Shown: positions 25,146-33,802, numbered from the stretch's first letter. The stretch: 64,000 nt of DNA from Nocardiopsis sinuspersici (GCA_008638415.1 VWVT01000010.1:1-64000), one strand, 5' to 3'. Translations and numbers: made by a program. The notes: generated by a model not told the origin, from the letters alone.

Positions 25146-25613
25146 TCAGGCGATGGGGCCGAACAGGGCGGTCCTGTCGAGGTCCTCGCCGTCCAGGGCG
25201 TCGAGGACGCCGACCAACTGACTCTCCTCGTACCGGAAGTGGCTCTCCATGACCGCCCCGATGCCGTCGAGGTGGCGCAGCTTCTCCTCGTCGCTCTCCC
25301 CGGCGTCCAGGGCCCTCTCCAGCCCGCCGATCAGGTACTCGATCATGCTGTGGTCCTGCTTGAGCTTGGCGACGACGGGTGCGAGATCGGGACGGCGCTC
25401 CACGACGAGGGGGAAGAGGGAGGCGTCCTCGCTCGTGTGGTGGCCCGCCAGAGCGGTGCAGAAGCCGAGGCAGAAGAGCCGGAGGTCCCGGGACACGGCC
25501 TCGGCCCGGGCGCCGCTCTCGACCGACTCGCGCGCCAGCTCCAGCGCCTGGCGCAGGCGGTGGTGCACGGCCCGCAGTTCGCCTCCCCAAGCACGGATCC
25601 TCTGCTCGGTCAC
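25146..25613 (-). CDS. Hemerythrin-like (HHE) protein
   Basis: A 155-residue four-helix protein. Iron-ligand candidates are spread as expected: His in RAVHHRLRQALE, AGHHTSEDASLFP (His-His and Glu), LKQDHSMIEYLIGG, and MESHFRYEESQLV (His, Glu). HHE proteins bind a di-iron centre and are linked to oxygen, nitric oxide or redox sensing. Start GTG 25613 has GGGGAGAG 6 bases upstream; the longer open frame upstream looks non-coding. The divergent neighbour is the RsbQ-like hydrolase. Confidence 0.83.
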   Translation of the reverse strand: MTEQRIRAWGGELRAVHHRLRQALELARESVESGARAEAVSRDLRLFCLGFCTALAGHHTSEDASLFPLVVERRPDLAPVVAKLKQDHSMIEYLIGGLERALDAGESDEEKLRHLDGIGAVMESHFRYEESQLVGVLDALDGEDLDRTALFGPIA

Positions 25614-25767
25614 GTCTGCTCTCCCCTCGGCGGTCGGGACGGCCTCGGTCCGCGGCGTTCGCGGCGCCGCCCGCCCCCCGGCACCGTCACCGTAGTACGA
25701 GGAGGCCGCGCGGACCCGCGTCGGCCGGCGGATGCCGGACGCACCGGGCCTGACTCCCGAACGTGGT

Positions 25768-25785
25768 GGTATGTGACCTGATACC
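25768..25785. promoter_or_regulatory. Inverted repeat GGTAT-N8-ATACC before rsbQ-like gene
   Basis: A perfect 5-8-5 inverted repeat lies 31 bases ahead of the RsbQ-like start codon in the divergent gap with the hemerythrin gene. It is a candidate operator or part of an alternative-sigma promoter; I could not assign -35/-10 elements with confidence. Confidence 0.35.
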
Positions 25786-25815
25786 CCTTTTCGGACGGGC
25801 TGGGTAGGGGAAAGA

Positions 25816-26637
25816 ATGATCGGTATGGACGTCCTGCGCAGGAACAACGTCACGGTCACCGGTGTCGCCGACGGGCCGGTGGTCGTGCTGGCCCACGGAT
25901 TCGGCTGCGACCAGAACATGTGGCGCCTCGTCGTACCGGCCCTGGCCGAGCGGTACCGGGTGGTGCTGTTCGACTACGTCGGTTCCGGAGGGTCGGACCC
26001 GTCCTCCTGGAGCGAGGAGAGGTACTCCACCCTGGAGGGCTACGCCCAGGACGTGGTGGAGGTCTGCCGGGAACTGGACCTGGACCGGGTGGTGTTCGTG
26101 GGGCACTCGGTCAGCGCCATGGTCGGCGTTCTGGCCGCGCGTGCGGTGCCCGAGCGGATCCGGGCGCTGGTGATGGTGGCCCCCTCGCCCCGCTACATCG
26201 ACGACGAGGGCTACCGCGGCGGCTTCACCGCGGGGGACATCGACGAACTGCTGGACTCGCTGGAGTCGAACTACCTGGGCTGGTCATCGGCCGTGGCACC
26301 CATGATCATGGGCACTCCCGAGCGGCCGGAGCTGGAACAGGAACTGACCGACAGCTTCTGCGCCACCGACCCCGACATGGCCCGGGTCTTCGCCCGCACC
26401 ACCTTCCTGTCCGACAACCGCGCGGACCTGGGGGACGTGGAGGTCCCGACGCTGGTCCTTGAGTCCGCCCGGGACCTCATCGCCCCGCGCGAGGTCGGCG
26501 CCTTCGTCCACAGCGCGATCCCCTCCTCCCGGCTGGTCACCCTGGACGCCACCGGCCACTGCCCGCACCTGAGCGCGCCGCGGGCCACCGCGGCGGCGGT
26601 GCTGGACTTCCTGGAGGACCTGTGGCCCGTCGGGTGA
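25816..26637 (+). CDS. rsbQ: RsbQ-like alpha/beta hydrolase
   Basis: A 273-residue hydrolase strongly resembling Bacillus RsbQ, which supports the phosphatase RsbP in the energy-stress branch of the sigma-B pathway. The fold markers VVVLAHGFGCDQNMWRLVVP, VLFDYVGSGGSD, nucleophile elbow FVGHSVSAMVGVLAA (Ser), ESARDLIAPREV (Asp) and TGHCPHLSAP (His) are intact. The middle region MGTPERPELEQELTDSFCAT and DPDMARVFARTTFLSDNRAD also parallels RsbQ. It is followed at a 4-base overlap by a PAS-PP2C phosphatase, the same gene pair as in Bacillus. Confidence 0.9.
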   Translation: MIGMDVLRRNNVTVTGVADGPVVVLAHGFGCDQNMWRLVVPALAERYRVVLFDYVGSGGSDPSSWSEERYSTLEGYAQDVVEVCRELDLDRVVFVGHSVSAMVGVLAARAVPERIRALVMVAPSPRYIDDEGYRGGFTAGDIDELLDSLESNYLGWSSAVAPMIMGTPERPELEQELTDSFCATDPDMARVFARTTFLSDNRADLGDVEVPTLVLESARDLIAPREVGAFVHSAIPSSRLVTLDATGHCPHLSAPRATAAAVLDFLEDLWPVG

Positions 26638-27932
26638 GCGAGGGACCCGAGCCGCTCGGGGCCGGCACGACGGCGGCCCTCGCCGCGCTGTCGGAGGACA
26701 GCGCCGAGGAACTCTACGAGTCGGCCCCCTGCGGTTACCTGTCGACTCTCATGGACGGCACGATCGTCAGGATCAACGGCACGCTGCTGGAGTGGCTCGG
26801 CCTGGAACGCGAAACCGTGGTGGGACGCATGCGTTTCGCCGACCTGCTCACCGTGGGCGGCAGGCTCTACCACGAGACGCACTTCGCGCCCCTGCTGCAC
26901 ATGCGGGGGGAGGTCAGCGGTGTCGCCCTGGAGATGCGCACCACCGCCGGCGGCCGCCTTCCGGTACTGGTCTCCTCCGTCGTCAGGCAGGGCGCGGAGG
27001 GTAGGCCCTCGCTGGTCCGCGCCACCGTCTTCGACGCCACCGACCGCCGCTCCTACGAGGAGGAGCTGCTGCGCCGCCGCAGGGAGGCCGACCAGGCCCG
27101 CGCCGAGGCGGAACGTGAGCGCCTGCGGGCCGAGGCCGACCGGGCCCGCCTGACGGAGGCGCTCACCATCCTGCGGAAGTCCTTCCTGCCCGACACCCTG
27201 CCCGACGTACCGGGCATGGAGACGGCCGCCTACTACCACACCGCCTCTCCCGACCAGTTGGGCGGCGACTTCTACGACCTCCTTCCCCTCGGTGACACGC
27301 GCTGGGTGTTCTTCCTCGGCGACGTGTCCGGCAAGGGCCCCGAGGCCGCGACCCTGACCTCCCAGAGCCGCTACGCCCTGCGCGCCGCCGCACTCCACTC
27401 GCCCGAGCCCGCCGACGCCCTGGCCACGCTGAACACCGTCCTCCTGGACCGCTACGCCGACAACGGCGACCCCCGCTACTGCACCGCCGTCTTCGGCGTC
27501 CTCGAACCCGACGGCGACACCGGCCGCGCCCGTGTCCGCCTCGCCTCCGGCGGCCACCCCCCGGCCCTGGTCATGCGCGCCGACGGACGGGCCGACTTCC
27601 TGCCCACACCCGGAGGGATGCTCGTCGGCGTACTGCCCGACGCCCACTTCGCCACCACCGGGACCACCCTCGCCCCCGGCGACACCCTCGTGCTCTACAC
27701 CGACGGCCTGACCGAGGCCCGCACGGGGCCCGGGAGCGACTCCCTGTACGGCGAGGACGCCCTGCTCTCCTTCGCCGCCGACCACGCCCCCTCCACACCC
27801 CGCGGCATGGTCGACGCCCTGACAGAACTGCTGCGGGGATTCGGCGACGGCCTCGGCGACGACACCGCCCTCCTCGCGTTCGGCGTCCCCGCATCCCGTC
27901 CGGCGACGGACACCCCGCCGGGGAGGCGCTGA
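26634..27932 (+). CDS. rsbP: RsbP-like PAS/PP2C (SpoIIE-type) phosphatase
   Basis: A 432-residue protein. An N-terminal PAS domain (GYLSTLMDGTIVRINGTLLE, LLTVGGRLYHETHFAPLL) is followed by a coiled-coil linker rich in Arg/Glu/Ala (RRRREADQARAEAERERLRA) and a PP2C domain of the SpoIIE/RsbU type. Metal-binding Asp motifs are present: LGGDFYDLL, FFLGDVSGKGPEAA, LYTDGLTEAR and GDDTALLAFG. It should dephosphorylate an anti-anti-sigma factor, with the RsbQ-like partner and the PAS domain providing the signal. No anti-sigma or anti-anti-sigma gene is adjacent. GTG 26634 was chosen because it overlaps the rsbQ stop by 4 bases; GTG 26622 is possible. Confidence 0.9.
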   Translation: MSEGPEPLGAGTTAALAALSEDSAEELYESAPCGYLSTLMDGTIVRINGTLLEWLGLERETVVGRMRFADLLTVGGRLYHETHFAPLLHMRGEVSGVALEMRTTAGGRLPVLVSSVVRQGAEGRPSLVRATVFDATDRRSYEEELLRRRREADQARAEAERERLRAEADRARLTEALTILRKSFLPDTLPDVPGMETAAYYHTASPDQLGGDFYDLLPLGDTRWVFFLGDVSGKGPEAATLTSQSRYALRAAALHSPEPADALATLNTVLLDRYADNGDPRYCTAVFGVLEPDGDTGRARVRLASGGHPPALVMRADGRADFLPTPGGMLVGVLPDAHFATTGTTLAPGDTLVLYTDGLTEARTGPGSDSLYGEDALLSFAADHAPSTPRGMVDALTELLRGFGDGLGDDTALLAFGVPASRPATDTPPGRR

Positions 27933-27968
27933 GGCCCCACCCGCCGGGTGGCGGCTCTCCCGGAGCCC

Positions 27969-28010
27969 GGCCGCCCGAAGGCGTTCACGGTTTCGCGCAG
28001 CCGGGCGGCC
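27969..28010 (+). terminator. Long-loop hairpin after rsbP-like gene
   Basis: A 9-bp perfect stem (GGCCGCCCG / CGGGCGGCC) with a 24-base loop lies 36 bases after the phosphatase stop. It could end this operon. The remaining gap to 28307 holds only the methyltransferase remnant. Confidence 0.4.
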
Positions 28011-28151
28011 CGCCGGTCTCCCAGGTCCTCGGCGCGTAGCGGAGCCGCAACAGGCGTGCGCCGCCGGTGCCTCTCCGGGCGTGGGCCGAGGGGCTGGGGA
28101 GTGTTTCGGAAGCGGTCAGCGCTGTGTGGTCCGGTTCAGGACGCCGGTGGC

Positions 28152-28300
28152 GGAGTCGCGCAGGTGTTCCGCGCCGACGCCGAATGGGCGGAGGCGCTCG
28201 CGGCGGTCAGGCGGAGCGCTCCGGCCCGGCGGCTCGTTCCTGTTCGAGCCCCGAGGGCCGGCCGGACCTCGAATGGGTCTTCGCGGCCCGCGGGCCCTGA
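28152..28300 (+). pseudogene. Class I methyltransferase remnant, frameshifted
   Basis: Three successive frames together read like the back half of a SAM methyltransferase: GVAQVFRADAEWAEALAAVR, then (one base shifted) LRPGGSFLFEPRG, then (shifted again) PEGRPDLEWVFAARGP and TGA at 28298. The LRPGGSFLFE segment is the usual post-motif-III strand of these enzymes. No front half or start is seen in the 220 bases before it. Confidence 0.4.
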
Positions 28301-28307
28301 CGCGGAG

Positions 28308-29450
28308 TCAGGAAATGCCGCGGAAGAAGGTGTGGATGTCGTTCGCGAGCAGCTCCGTCTCCTCCATCGCGGGGAAGTGGCCGCCCTCGGTGAACTCGCT
28401 CCAGTGGCCGATCGCCTTCCACGGGTCCATCGCGCGGCGTATGAGCGGGTGGGTGTCGAACACGGCCCATCCGGACGGCACGTCGGAGGCCATGACCAAG
28501 TCGATTCCGGAGTGCTCGGACTCGTAGTAGAACTGCGCGCTCGACGCGCCGCTGCGGGTGAACCAGTACAGGCTGATGTTCGTGAGGAGCTGGTCGCGGT
28601 CGACCGACTCGTCCGGCGTCCGGTAGGCGCCGCTGGTCCCGGTCTTGAACTTCTCGGCGATCCACGCGAGCTGACCGGCCGGCGAGTCGGTGAGCGCCGC
28701 GCCGATCGTGTCGGGACGGTGGTTCTGCATCTCCAGATACCCGCGCTCGGCCGCGTCCTCGGAGCGCACCGCCTCGATCTGGGCGGTCTCGTCCTCGGAC
28801 AGGCCGTCGGGGTAGGGGAACTTGTCGCCGACCAACCCGAGCCACCGGGGGTCGCCGCCGATGTGCGTGCCGATGACGCGCTCCGGGTGGAGGGCCGCGA
28901 GGCGGCCGGTGGTGCCCGCACCGATGTCGGTGCCGTGGGCCGCGAACCTCTCGTAGCCGAGACGCGTCATGATCTCGGCGTAGGCCTCCGTCGTCCGCGC
29001 CAGCTCCCAGCCGGTCCCTGAGAGCGGGGTGGAGAACCCGAAGCCGGGCAGCGACGGGATGACCACGTGGAACTCGTCGGTCAGCAAGGGGATGAGCCGC
29101 TGGTACTCGACGAACGAACCCGGCCAGCCGTGGTTCAGGATCAGCGGGGTGGCCTCCGGGTTCGTCGATCGCGCGTGGACGACGTGGAACGTCTGGCCGT
29201 TGACGACCGTCGTGAGCTGTCCGTACTCGTTGAGCTTCTCCTCCTGCGCACGCCAGTCGAACCCGTCGCGCCAGTACTCGGCGAGCTCCTTCAGGTACAC
29301 CAGCGGGATGCCGCGGCCGAAGTCGGTGCGATCGTCTCGGCCCGGCACGGGGACCGGCCAGCGCGTGCGTGCCAGACGGTCACGCAGGTCGTCGATGTCG
29401 GCCTGCGGGATGTCGATGCGAAACGGTGTGAGTGCGTTGTCCTCGTTCAT
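28308..29450 (-). CDS. Epoxide hydrolase (EHN family)
   Basis: A 380-residue epoxide hydrolase. The N-terminal EHN domain (PFRIDIPQADIDDLRDRLAR, WPVPVPGRDDRTDFGRG, LKELAEYWRDGFDWRAQEEK) is followed by an alpha/beta hydrolase core with the oxyanion loop NHGWPGSFVEYQRLIP, nucleophile Asp in AAHGTDIGAGTTGRLA, and the His in TEGGHFPAMEETE. Length and motifs match microsomal-type bacterial enzymes that open epoxides to diols. ATG 29450 was chosen over an upstream TTG. It is divergent from a WYL regulator. Codon use (many GCG and TCG) differs from neighbouring genes. Confidence 0.88.
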   Translation of the reverse strand: MNEDNALTPFRIDIPQADIDDLRDRLARTRWPVPVPGRDDRTDFGRGIPLVYLKELAEYWRDGFDWRAQEEKLNEYGQLTTVVNGQTFHVVHARSTNPEATPLILNHGWPGSFVEYQRLIPLLTDEFHVVIPSLPGFGFSTPLSGTGWELARTTEAYAEIMTRLGYERFAAHGTDIGAGTTGRLAALHPERVIGTHIGGDPRWLGLVGDKFPYPDGLSEDETAQIEAVRSEDAAERGYLEMQNHRPDTIGAALTDSPAGQLAWIAEKFKTGTSGAYRTPDESVDRDQLLTNISLYWFTRSGASSAQFYYESEHSGIDLVMASDVPSGWAVFDTHPLIRRAMDPWKAIGHWSEFTEGGHFPAMEETELLANDIHTFFRGIS

Positions 29451-29472
29451 GACACCGACGTTTCCAGGCAAT

Positions 29473-29491
29473 GCGGAAGGTTGGCTTCCGC
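29473..29491. promoter_or_regulatory. Inverted repeat GCGGAAG-N5-CTTCCGC, putative operator
   Basis: A perfect 7-5-7 inverted repeat sits in the 63-base gap between the divergent epoxide hydrolase and WYL regulator genes, placed to control both promoters. Confidence 0.6.
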
Positions 29492-29513
29492 GATCGCTGA
29501 AACGATGGAGAAT

Positions 29514-30476
29514 ATGTTGGAGACCTCGGCCCGCCTGCTCGAACTGCTGTCACTGCTCCAGCTCAAGCGCGACTGGACGAGCTCCGAGCTCGCCGGCCGG
29601 CTCGACGTGAGCACGAGGACTGTGCGCGCCGACATCGGCAGGCTGCGGTCGCTCGGCTATCCCGTGGACGCGCGCCCCGGCGTCGCGGGCGGGTACCGGC
29701 TGGCCGCCGGGACGGCGATGCCCCCACTGCTGCTCGACGACGACGAGGCCGTCGCCGTCGCGGTCGGACTGGGTGCGGTCGCGACACAAAAGCTCGGCGT
29801 CGAAGAGACATCGCTCACCGCGCTCGCGAAACTGGAGCAAGTGCTGCCCTCGCGCCTGCGTCGGCGCGTCGAGGCGGTACGCGAGGCGACGAGCGTCGTT
29901 CCAGGGGCTGAACCGCCGCTCGACCTCTCGGTCCTCGGCGCGGTCGCTGCCGCGATCCGCGGCCACGAACGGCTCCGGTTCGGATACACGAAGCCCGGGG
30001 GCGGCGAAGGGGCCCGCCACACCGAACCGCAACGGCTGGTGAGCTGGGGACCGCTCTGGTACCTGCTCGCGTGGGATCTCGACCGTGACGACTGGCGGAT
30101 CTTCCGTGTCGACCGCATGGAACCGCACGCACCGACGGGTGTGCGGTTCCAGCCGCACGTGATCTCGGAGGACGACGCCGTCGAGTACGTCGTCGGACGC
30201 GTCAGCAAGGCGGCCTGGAAGTACCGCGCCCGGGTACTCGTGCATGCTTCCGCCGCCAAGGTCGCCGCGAAGATCCCCGTCCCGGTCGATATCGAGGCGG
30301 TCGACGAGTCCACGTGCCATGTCGAGCTGGGTGCCGACGACCCGGACCGGCTCGCGCTGTGGATGACACGGCTCGACGTCGACATCGAGGTGGTCGACGG
30401 AGACGAGCTCGCGGCGGCGTTCGATCGCCTCGCGGCGAGGTTCCGCCGCGCGGCGGGTGACGCATGCACGACGTGA
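29514..30476 (+). CDS. YafY-type HTH/WYL transcriptional regulator
   Basis: A 320-residue regulator. The HTH-11 domain is at the N-terminus (LETSARLLELLSLLQLKRDW, SSELAGRLDVSTRTVRADIG, RLRSLGYPVDARPGVAGGY), followed by the WYL domain (LRFGYTKPGGGEGARHTEPQ, SWGPLWYLLAWDLDRDDWRI, FRVDRMEPHAPTG) and the WCX C-terminal region. WYL domains bind nucleotides or other ligands. ATG 29514 (GGAG 5 bases upstream) is preferred; ATG 29505 is also possible. Probably controls the divergent epoxide hydrolase through the repeat at 29473. Confidence 0.88.
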   Translation: MLETSARLLELLSLLQLKRDWTSSELAGRLDVSTRTVRADIGRLRSLGYPVDARPGVAGGYRLAAGTAMPPLLLDDDEAVAVAVGLGAVATQKLGVEETSLTALAKLEQVLPSRLRRRVEAVREATSVVPGAEPPLDLSVLGAVAAAIRGHERLRFGYTKPGGGEGARHTEPQRLVSWGPLWYLLAWDLDRDDWRIFRVDRMEPHAPTGVRFQPHVISEDDAVEYVVGRVSKAAWKYRARVLVHASAAKVAAKIPVPVDIEAVDESTCHVELGADDPDRLALWMTRLDVDIEVVDGDELAAAFDRLAARFRRAAGDACTT

Positions 30477-30490
30477 ACCTCGGCCGTCGG

Positions 30491-31714
30491 TCACCCGATG
30501 ATGTCGTCGTCATCGGGGTCGGCCCCGTCCACGTCGTCGTCTCCGTTCGGTACGGGGCCGTCCTCCTCCCCGGATCCGTCCCTGGCCCGCTCGCCGCTGC
30601 CGCCGCCGTCCAGCAGGGGGTGCTCCTCGACCTCGTAGCGCCTGATGTAGATACCGAGGAAGGTCTGCAGGCTCGCGCTGATGGGGAGGGCGAGCAGCGC
30701 GCCCGGAGCGCCCATGATCGCCATGCCCGCGATGACCGACCCGAACGCCACCGCCGGGTGCATGTTGAGCGTTCTGGCCGTGATGCGGGGTTGCAGCAGG
30801 TAGTTCTCGAACTGCTGGTAGACGATGACGAACACGAGCACCCACACGGCCTGCCACGGGCTCTGCAACAGCGCCACCAGCACGGGGACGGCGCCGCCGA
30901 TGTAGGTGCCGATGGTGGGGATGAACTGCGACAGCACCCCCACCCACAGCGCGAGGGCGAACGCGAACGGGATGTCCAGGACCACCAGGGCCAGGTAGTG
31001 CGCGACCGTGCAGACCAGCGCCATGAGCGCCCGGGAGTAGAGGTAGCCGCCCGTCTTGCTGATCGCGATCTCCCACGCCCGCAGCACCTCGCGCTGGGTC
31101 CGCGGCGGCAGGACCGAGCAGGTCACACGGCGAAAGCGCGGACCGTCGGCGCACAGGTAGAAGGTGAAGAGCGCGATCGTCAGCCCGTTGAACAGCATGG
31201 CCAGGACCGTCGTCCCGGCTCCCCAGACGTTGTTGGCGATGCTCGACGCGTACTGCTGGACCAGCCCGCTCGCGCTGGAGACCTCGTCGAGCAGGGTCGT
31301 GGGGGAGAAGGACGTGTCGAACGTCGTGTTGACCCAGTTCAGCACGGCGCGTGTCATGTTCGGCAGTTCGACGGCGAACGCCAGCACCTGCCCGATCAGC
31401 ATCGAGCCGAGCAGGCTGAGGAAGGCGAGGACCGCCAGCATGACGAGGGCCATCACCACTCCCGTGGCCGGACCGCGCCGCCACCGGTGCTGGTGCAGCC
31501 AGTTGACCGCGGGCTCCAGCGCCAGTGCGAGGAACAGCGAGATCAGCAGCAGCACGATGAGGCTCTGCAACTGGAGGAACAGCCACAGGGCGACACCGAA
31601 GGCCGTGACGACCCACATGGTCAGCATCAGCGACCGGGGGAGCCACCGCGGCACGGTGCTCCTCTGGTCGGGGCGCGGAGCCCGGTGCGGTTCCGGTGGA
31701 GTGCTTGTACGCAA
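30491..31714 (-). CDS. AI-2E/PerM-family transporter
   Basis: A 407-residue membrane protein of the AI-2E transporter (PerM) family. Hydrophobic segments include LTMWVVTAFGVALWLFLQLQ, LIVLLLISLFLALALEPAVN, GVVMALVMLAVLAFLSLLGS, and in the C-terminal half LALWVGVLSQFIPTIGTYIG, GAVPVLVALLQSPWQAVWVL and VIVYQQFENYLLQPRITART, all diagnostic of the family. The acidic tail DDDVDGADPDDDDIIG is unusual. Substrate is uncertain; some members export autoinducer-2 or act in ion exchange. Start TTG 31714 has AGAAGGAAG 7 bases upstream; a longer frame from GTG 31843 is possible. Confidence 0.82.
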   Translation of the reverse strand: MRTSTPPEPHRAPRPDQRSTVPRWLPRSLMLTMWVVTAFGVALWLFLQLQSLIVLLLISLFLALALEPAVNWLHQHRWRRGPATGVVMALVMLAVLAFLSLLGSMLIGQVLAFAVELPNMTRAVLNWVNTTFDTSFSPTTLLDEVSSASGLVQQYASSIANNVWGAGTTVLAMLFNGLTIALFTFYLCADGPRFRRVTCSVLPPRTQREVLRAWEIAISKTGGYLYSRALMALVCTVAHYLALVVLDIPFAFALALWVGVLSQFIPTIGTYIGGAVPVLVALLQSPWQAVWVLVFVIVYQQFENYLLQPRITARTLNMHPAVAFGSVIAGMAIMGAPGALLALPISASLQTFLGIYIRRYEVEEHPLLDGGGSGERARDGSGEEDGPVPNGDDDVDGADPDDDDIIG

Positions 31715-32029
31715 GCTGGGACTTCCTTCTCTCAGCGGCCCTCGGGGCCCTTCCCGCGTACGGCGGACGATATCCGGTCCTTCGGAGGTCGGCCGCCACG
31801 TGGCCGTCCGGCCGGGCGCTCGGGGCCGGCGAAACCAAGTCACAAGAACAGCATTAGGTATATGACGGTTAGATCTCGTATTGTCTCCTGAGCACCCGCC
31901 GACCCGTAGGCACCTTCCCTTTGGTGCCGTGCGATGGGCACACCGGCGCCGGGCTCCCCCCGCCCCGCCTCACCGTCCTCTCGCCCCTCGCCTGTCGGGC
32001 TCGCTCGCGGTACGACCCATGGAGCTCGC
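31715..32029. promoter_or_regulatory. Divergent promoter region
   Basis: This 315-base gap separates the permease from the secreted coiled-coil protein. The segment 31840-31895 is much more AT-rich than its surroundings (it includes TTAGGTATATGACGGTTAGA) and probably holds both promoters. I cannot place -35/-10 boxes with confidence and saw no riboswitch consensus. Confidence 0.4.
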
Positions 32030-33028
32030 ATGAACCGGAACGTCCTCTCCTTCCCCGCTGACGCCCCGAACCGTCGGAACGCGCGTTCGGGCGCGGGGGT
32101 CCTCGCCCTGTCCCTGGCCGCGGTCCTCGTCGCGCCGTCGGCCTCCCATGCCGCCCCCGACGACATGGACATCGACGAGCTCAACGAGAAGGCGGAGGAG
32201 CTGGAGGAGACCTACGAGGGCGAACTCCTCCAGTTCAACGAGATCAAGGAACGCGCCGAACAGGCGCAGGAGGACCTGAAGGAGGTCGAGGAGCAGCTGG
32301 AGGGGTCCCGCTCCAGCGTCGTCCAGATCGCCGCCAGCCAGTACAAGAGCTCGGGTCTGGACCCCACGCTGGAGGTGCTCTTCACCAGCTCCCCCGAGAA
32401 CCTGTTCCAGGACACCTCCACCATGGAACAGCTGGGACGCCAGCAGGCCGGCCAGATCTCCGAGCTCGTCGAACTCCAGGAGACGAGGAAGGAGATCGCG
32501 GAGGAGGCCGAGAAGGAGCTCTCCGAGGCCGAGGAGCTGATCGCCACGCTGGAGGAGGACCGCGAGGAGGTCGAGGAGGCCATCGAGCGCTACGAGGCCG
32601 AACAGGTCCCCGAGCCGCCGGAGGAGTCCGCGGCGCCGTCGGGCGGAGGCACCATCCCCGAGAGGCTCAAGGGGTGGGGCTTCGACGGTGCGACGCCGCG
32701 CATGGCCGCGATCCGCGACGAGATCATCCTCAACGTCGGCTCCCCCTACGAGGTGGGCTGCGCGCGCAGCAGCAACGACGACCACGGTACGGGGCAGGCC
32801 TGCGACTTCATGGTGTCGGTGATCGGCACGCACCCGAGCGCGGAGAACCGGGCGACCGGGAACGCGATCGCCCAGTACGCGATCGACAACGTGGACCGGC
32901 TCGGCGTCAAGTACGTGATCTGGGAGCAGCGGATCTGGCACTCGACCAACCGCCAGTGGGTGGCGATGAACAACCGGGGCAGCATCACGGAGAACCACTA
33001 CGACCACGTGCACATCTCGTCCTACTGA
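32030..33028 (+). CDS. Secreted coiled-coil protein with ARB_07466-type C-terminal domain
   Basis: A 332-residue exported protein. A signal peptide (AGVLALSLAAVLVAPSASHA-AP) is followed by a long acidic coiled coil (residues about 45-200, e.g. DELNEKAEELEETYEGELLQ) like the N-terminal part of PcsB/CwlO/RipA-type cell-wall proteins. The C-terminal 115 residues (VGCARSSNDDHGTGQACDFM, VKYVIWEQRIWHSTNRQW, TENHYDHVHISSY) match the ARB_07466-like/VanY-related fold, with His and Asp candidates for a metal site; peptidase activity is plausible but unproven. The ATG at 32030 has GGAG 6 bases upstream. The HD-domain gene follows 19 bases downstream. Confidence 0.8.
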   Translation: MNRNVLSFPADAPNRRNARSGAGVLALSLAAVLVAPSASHAAPDDMDIDELNEKAEELEETYEGELLQFNEIKERAEQAQEDLKEVEEQLEGSRSSVVQIAASQYKSSGLDPTLEVLFTSSPENLFQDTSTMEQLGRQQAGQISELVELQETRKEIAEEAEKELSEAEELIATLEEDREEVEEAIERYEAEQVPEPPEESAAPSGGGTIPERLKGWGFDGATPRMAAIRDEIILNVGSPYEVGCARSSNDDHGTGQACDFMVSVIGTHPSAENRATGNAIAQYAIDNVDRLGVKYVIWEQRIWHSTNRQWVAMNNRGSITENHYDHVHISSY

Positions 33029-33047
33029 GCCTCCCGGAGCGACCCGT

Positions 33048-33647
33048 ATGCAGATTCCGACCGACGAGGAGATCCGCTCCCTGCACCTGGAGCACGCTCC
33101 CACCCGCGCGGCCTTCGACCTCGTGTACACGCACTGCCGGATCGTGTGCGAGCTGGCCGAGCGCGTCGTCCGCGCCAACCTCCTTCCCGTGGACGTGGAC
33201 CTGGTACGGGCGGGCTGCCTGCTGCACGACATCGGGGTGTACCGCCTCTTCGACGGCTCCGGAGGGTTCGACCGCGCGCGGTACGTACGCCACGGGGTGC
33301 TCGGACACGGACTGCTGGCGGAGGAGGGCTACCCCGAGGCGCTGTGCCGGTTCTGCTCGTGCCACACGGGGGTGGGCATCACCCGGGACGACGTGCGCCT
33401 GCAGGACCTGCCGATCCCGGTCGACGACTACCTTCCCGGGACGCCTGAGGAGGAGGTCGTCATGTACGCGGACAAGTTCCACAGCAAGACGGACCCGCCG
33501 GTGTTCCTGACCGCGGGGGCCTACACGCGGAAGGCGGACGGGTTCGGGCCGGACAAGGCCGCGCTGTTCGCGGCCATGGTGGAGCGGTTCGGCGAACCCG
33601 ACGTGGCGGAGATCGCCCACGGGTACGGGCACGCGGTTCTCGACTGA
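33048..33647 (+). CDS. HD-domain phosphohydrolase-like protein
   Basis: A 199-residue HD-superfamily protein. Metal-ligand motifs are in order: YTHCRIVCELAERVVR (first His), AGCLLHDIGVYRLFDG (HD pair), YVRHGVLGHGLLAEEG, CSCHTGVG and a distal Asp in VVMYADKFHSKTDPP. Such proteins cleave phosphate esters or nucleotides. It begins 19 bases after the cell-wall protein gene and may be cotranscribed. Confidence 0.83.
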   Translation: MQIPTDEEIRSLHLEHAPTRAAFDLVYTHCRIVCELAERVVRANLLPVDVDLVRAGCLLHDIGVYRLFDGSGGFDRARYVRHGVLGHGLLAEEGYPEALCRFCSCHTGVGITRDDVRLQDLPIPVDDYLPGTPEEEVVMYADKFHSKTDPPVFLTAGAYTRKADGFGPDKAALFAAMVERFGEPDVAEIAHGYGHAVLD

Positions 33648-33802
33648 CTCCCCCTCCCTCCTCCGGCGCGGATCCGCGTCCCCGCGTGTCCCTCCCCGGG
33701 TCCGGCCCCGCCCTCTCCTAGCCTGAGAGCCGGTGTGGACCGTGGTTCCGACGGCGACCGCCGAGGACGGGCAGACGCGCCTCGGCGCGGGAGGAGGGGC
33801 AC

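Noticed and set aside
27948-29021. Long open frame on the plus strand across the epoxide hydrolase region
   Set aside because: It is antisense to a clear epoxide hydrolase, has no family likeness and typical shadow composition of GC-rich DNA.
31840-32029. c-di-AMP (ydaO-type) riboswitch ahead of the cell-wall protein
   Set aside because: Expected because such switches precede some actinobacterial wall hydrolases, but I could not find its conserved motifs here.
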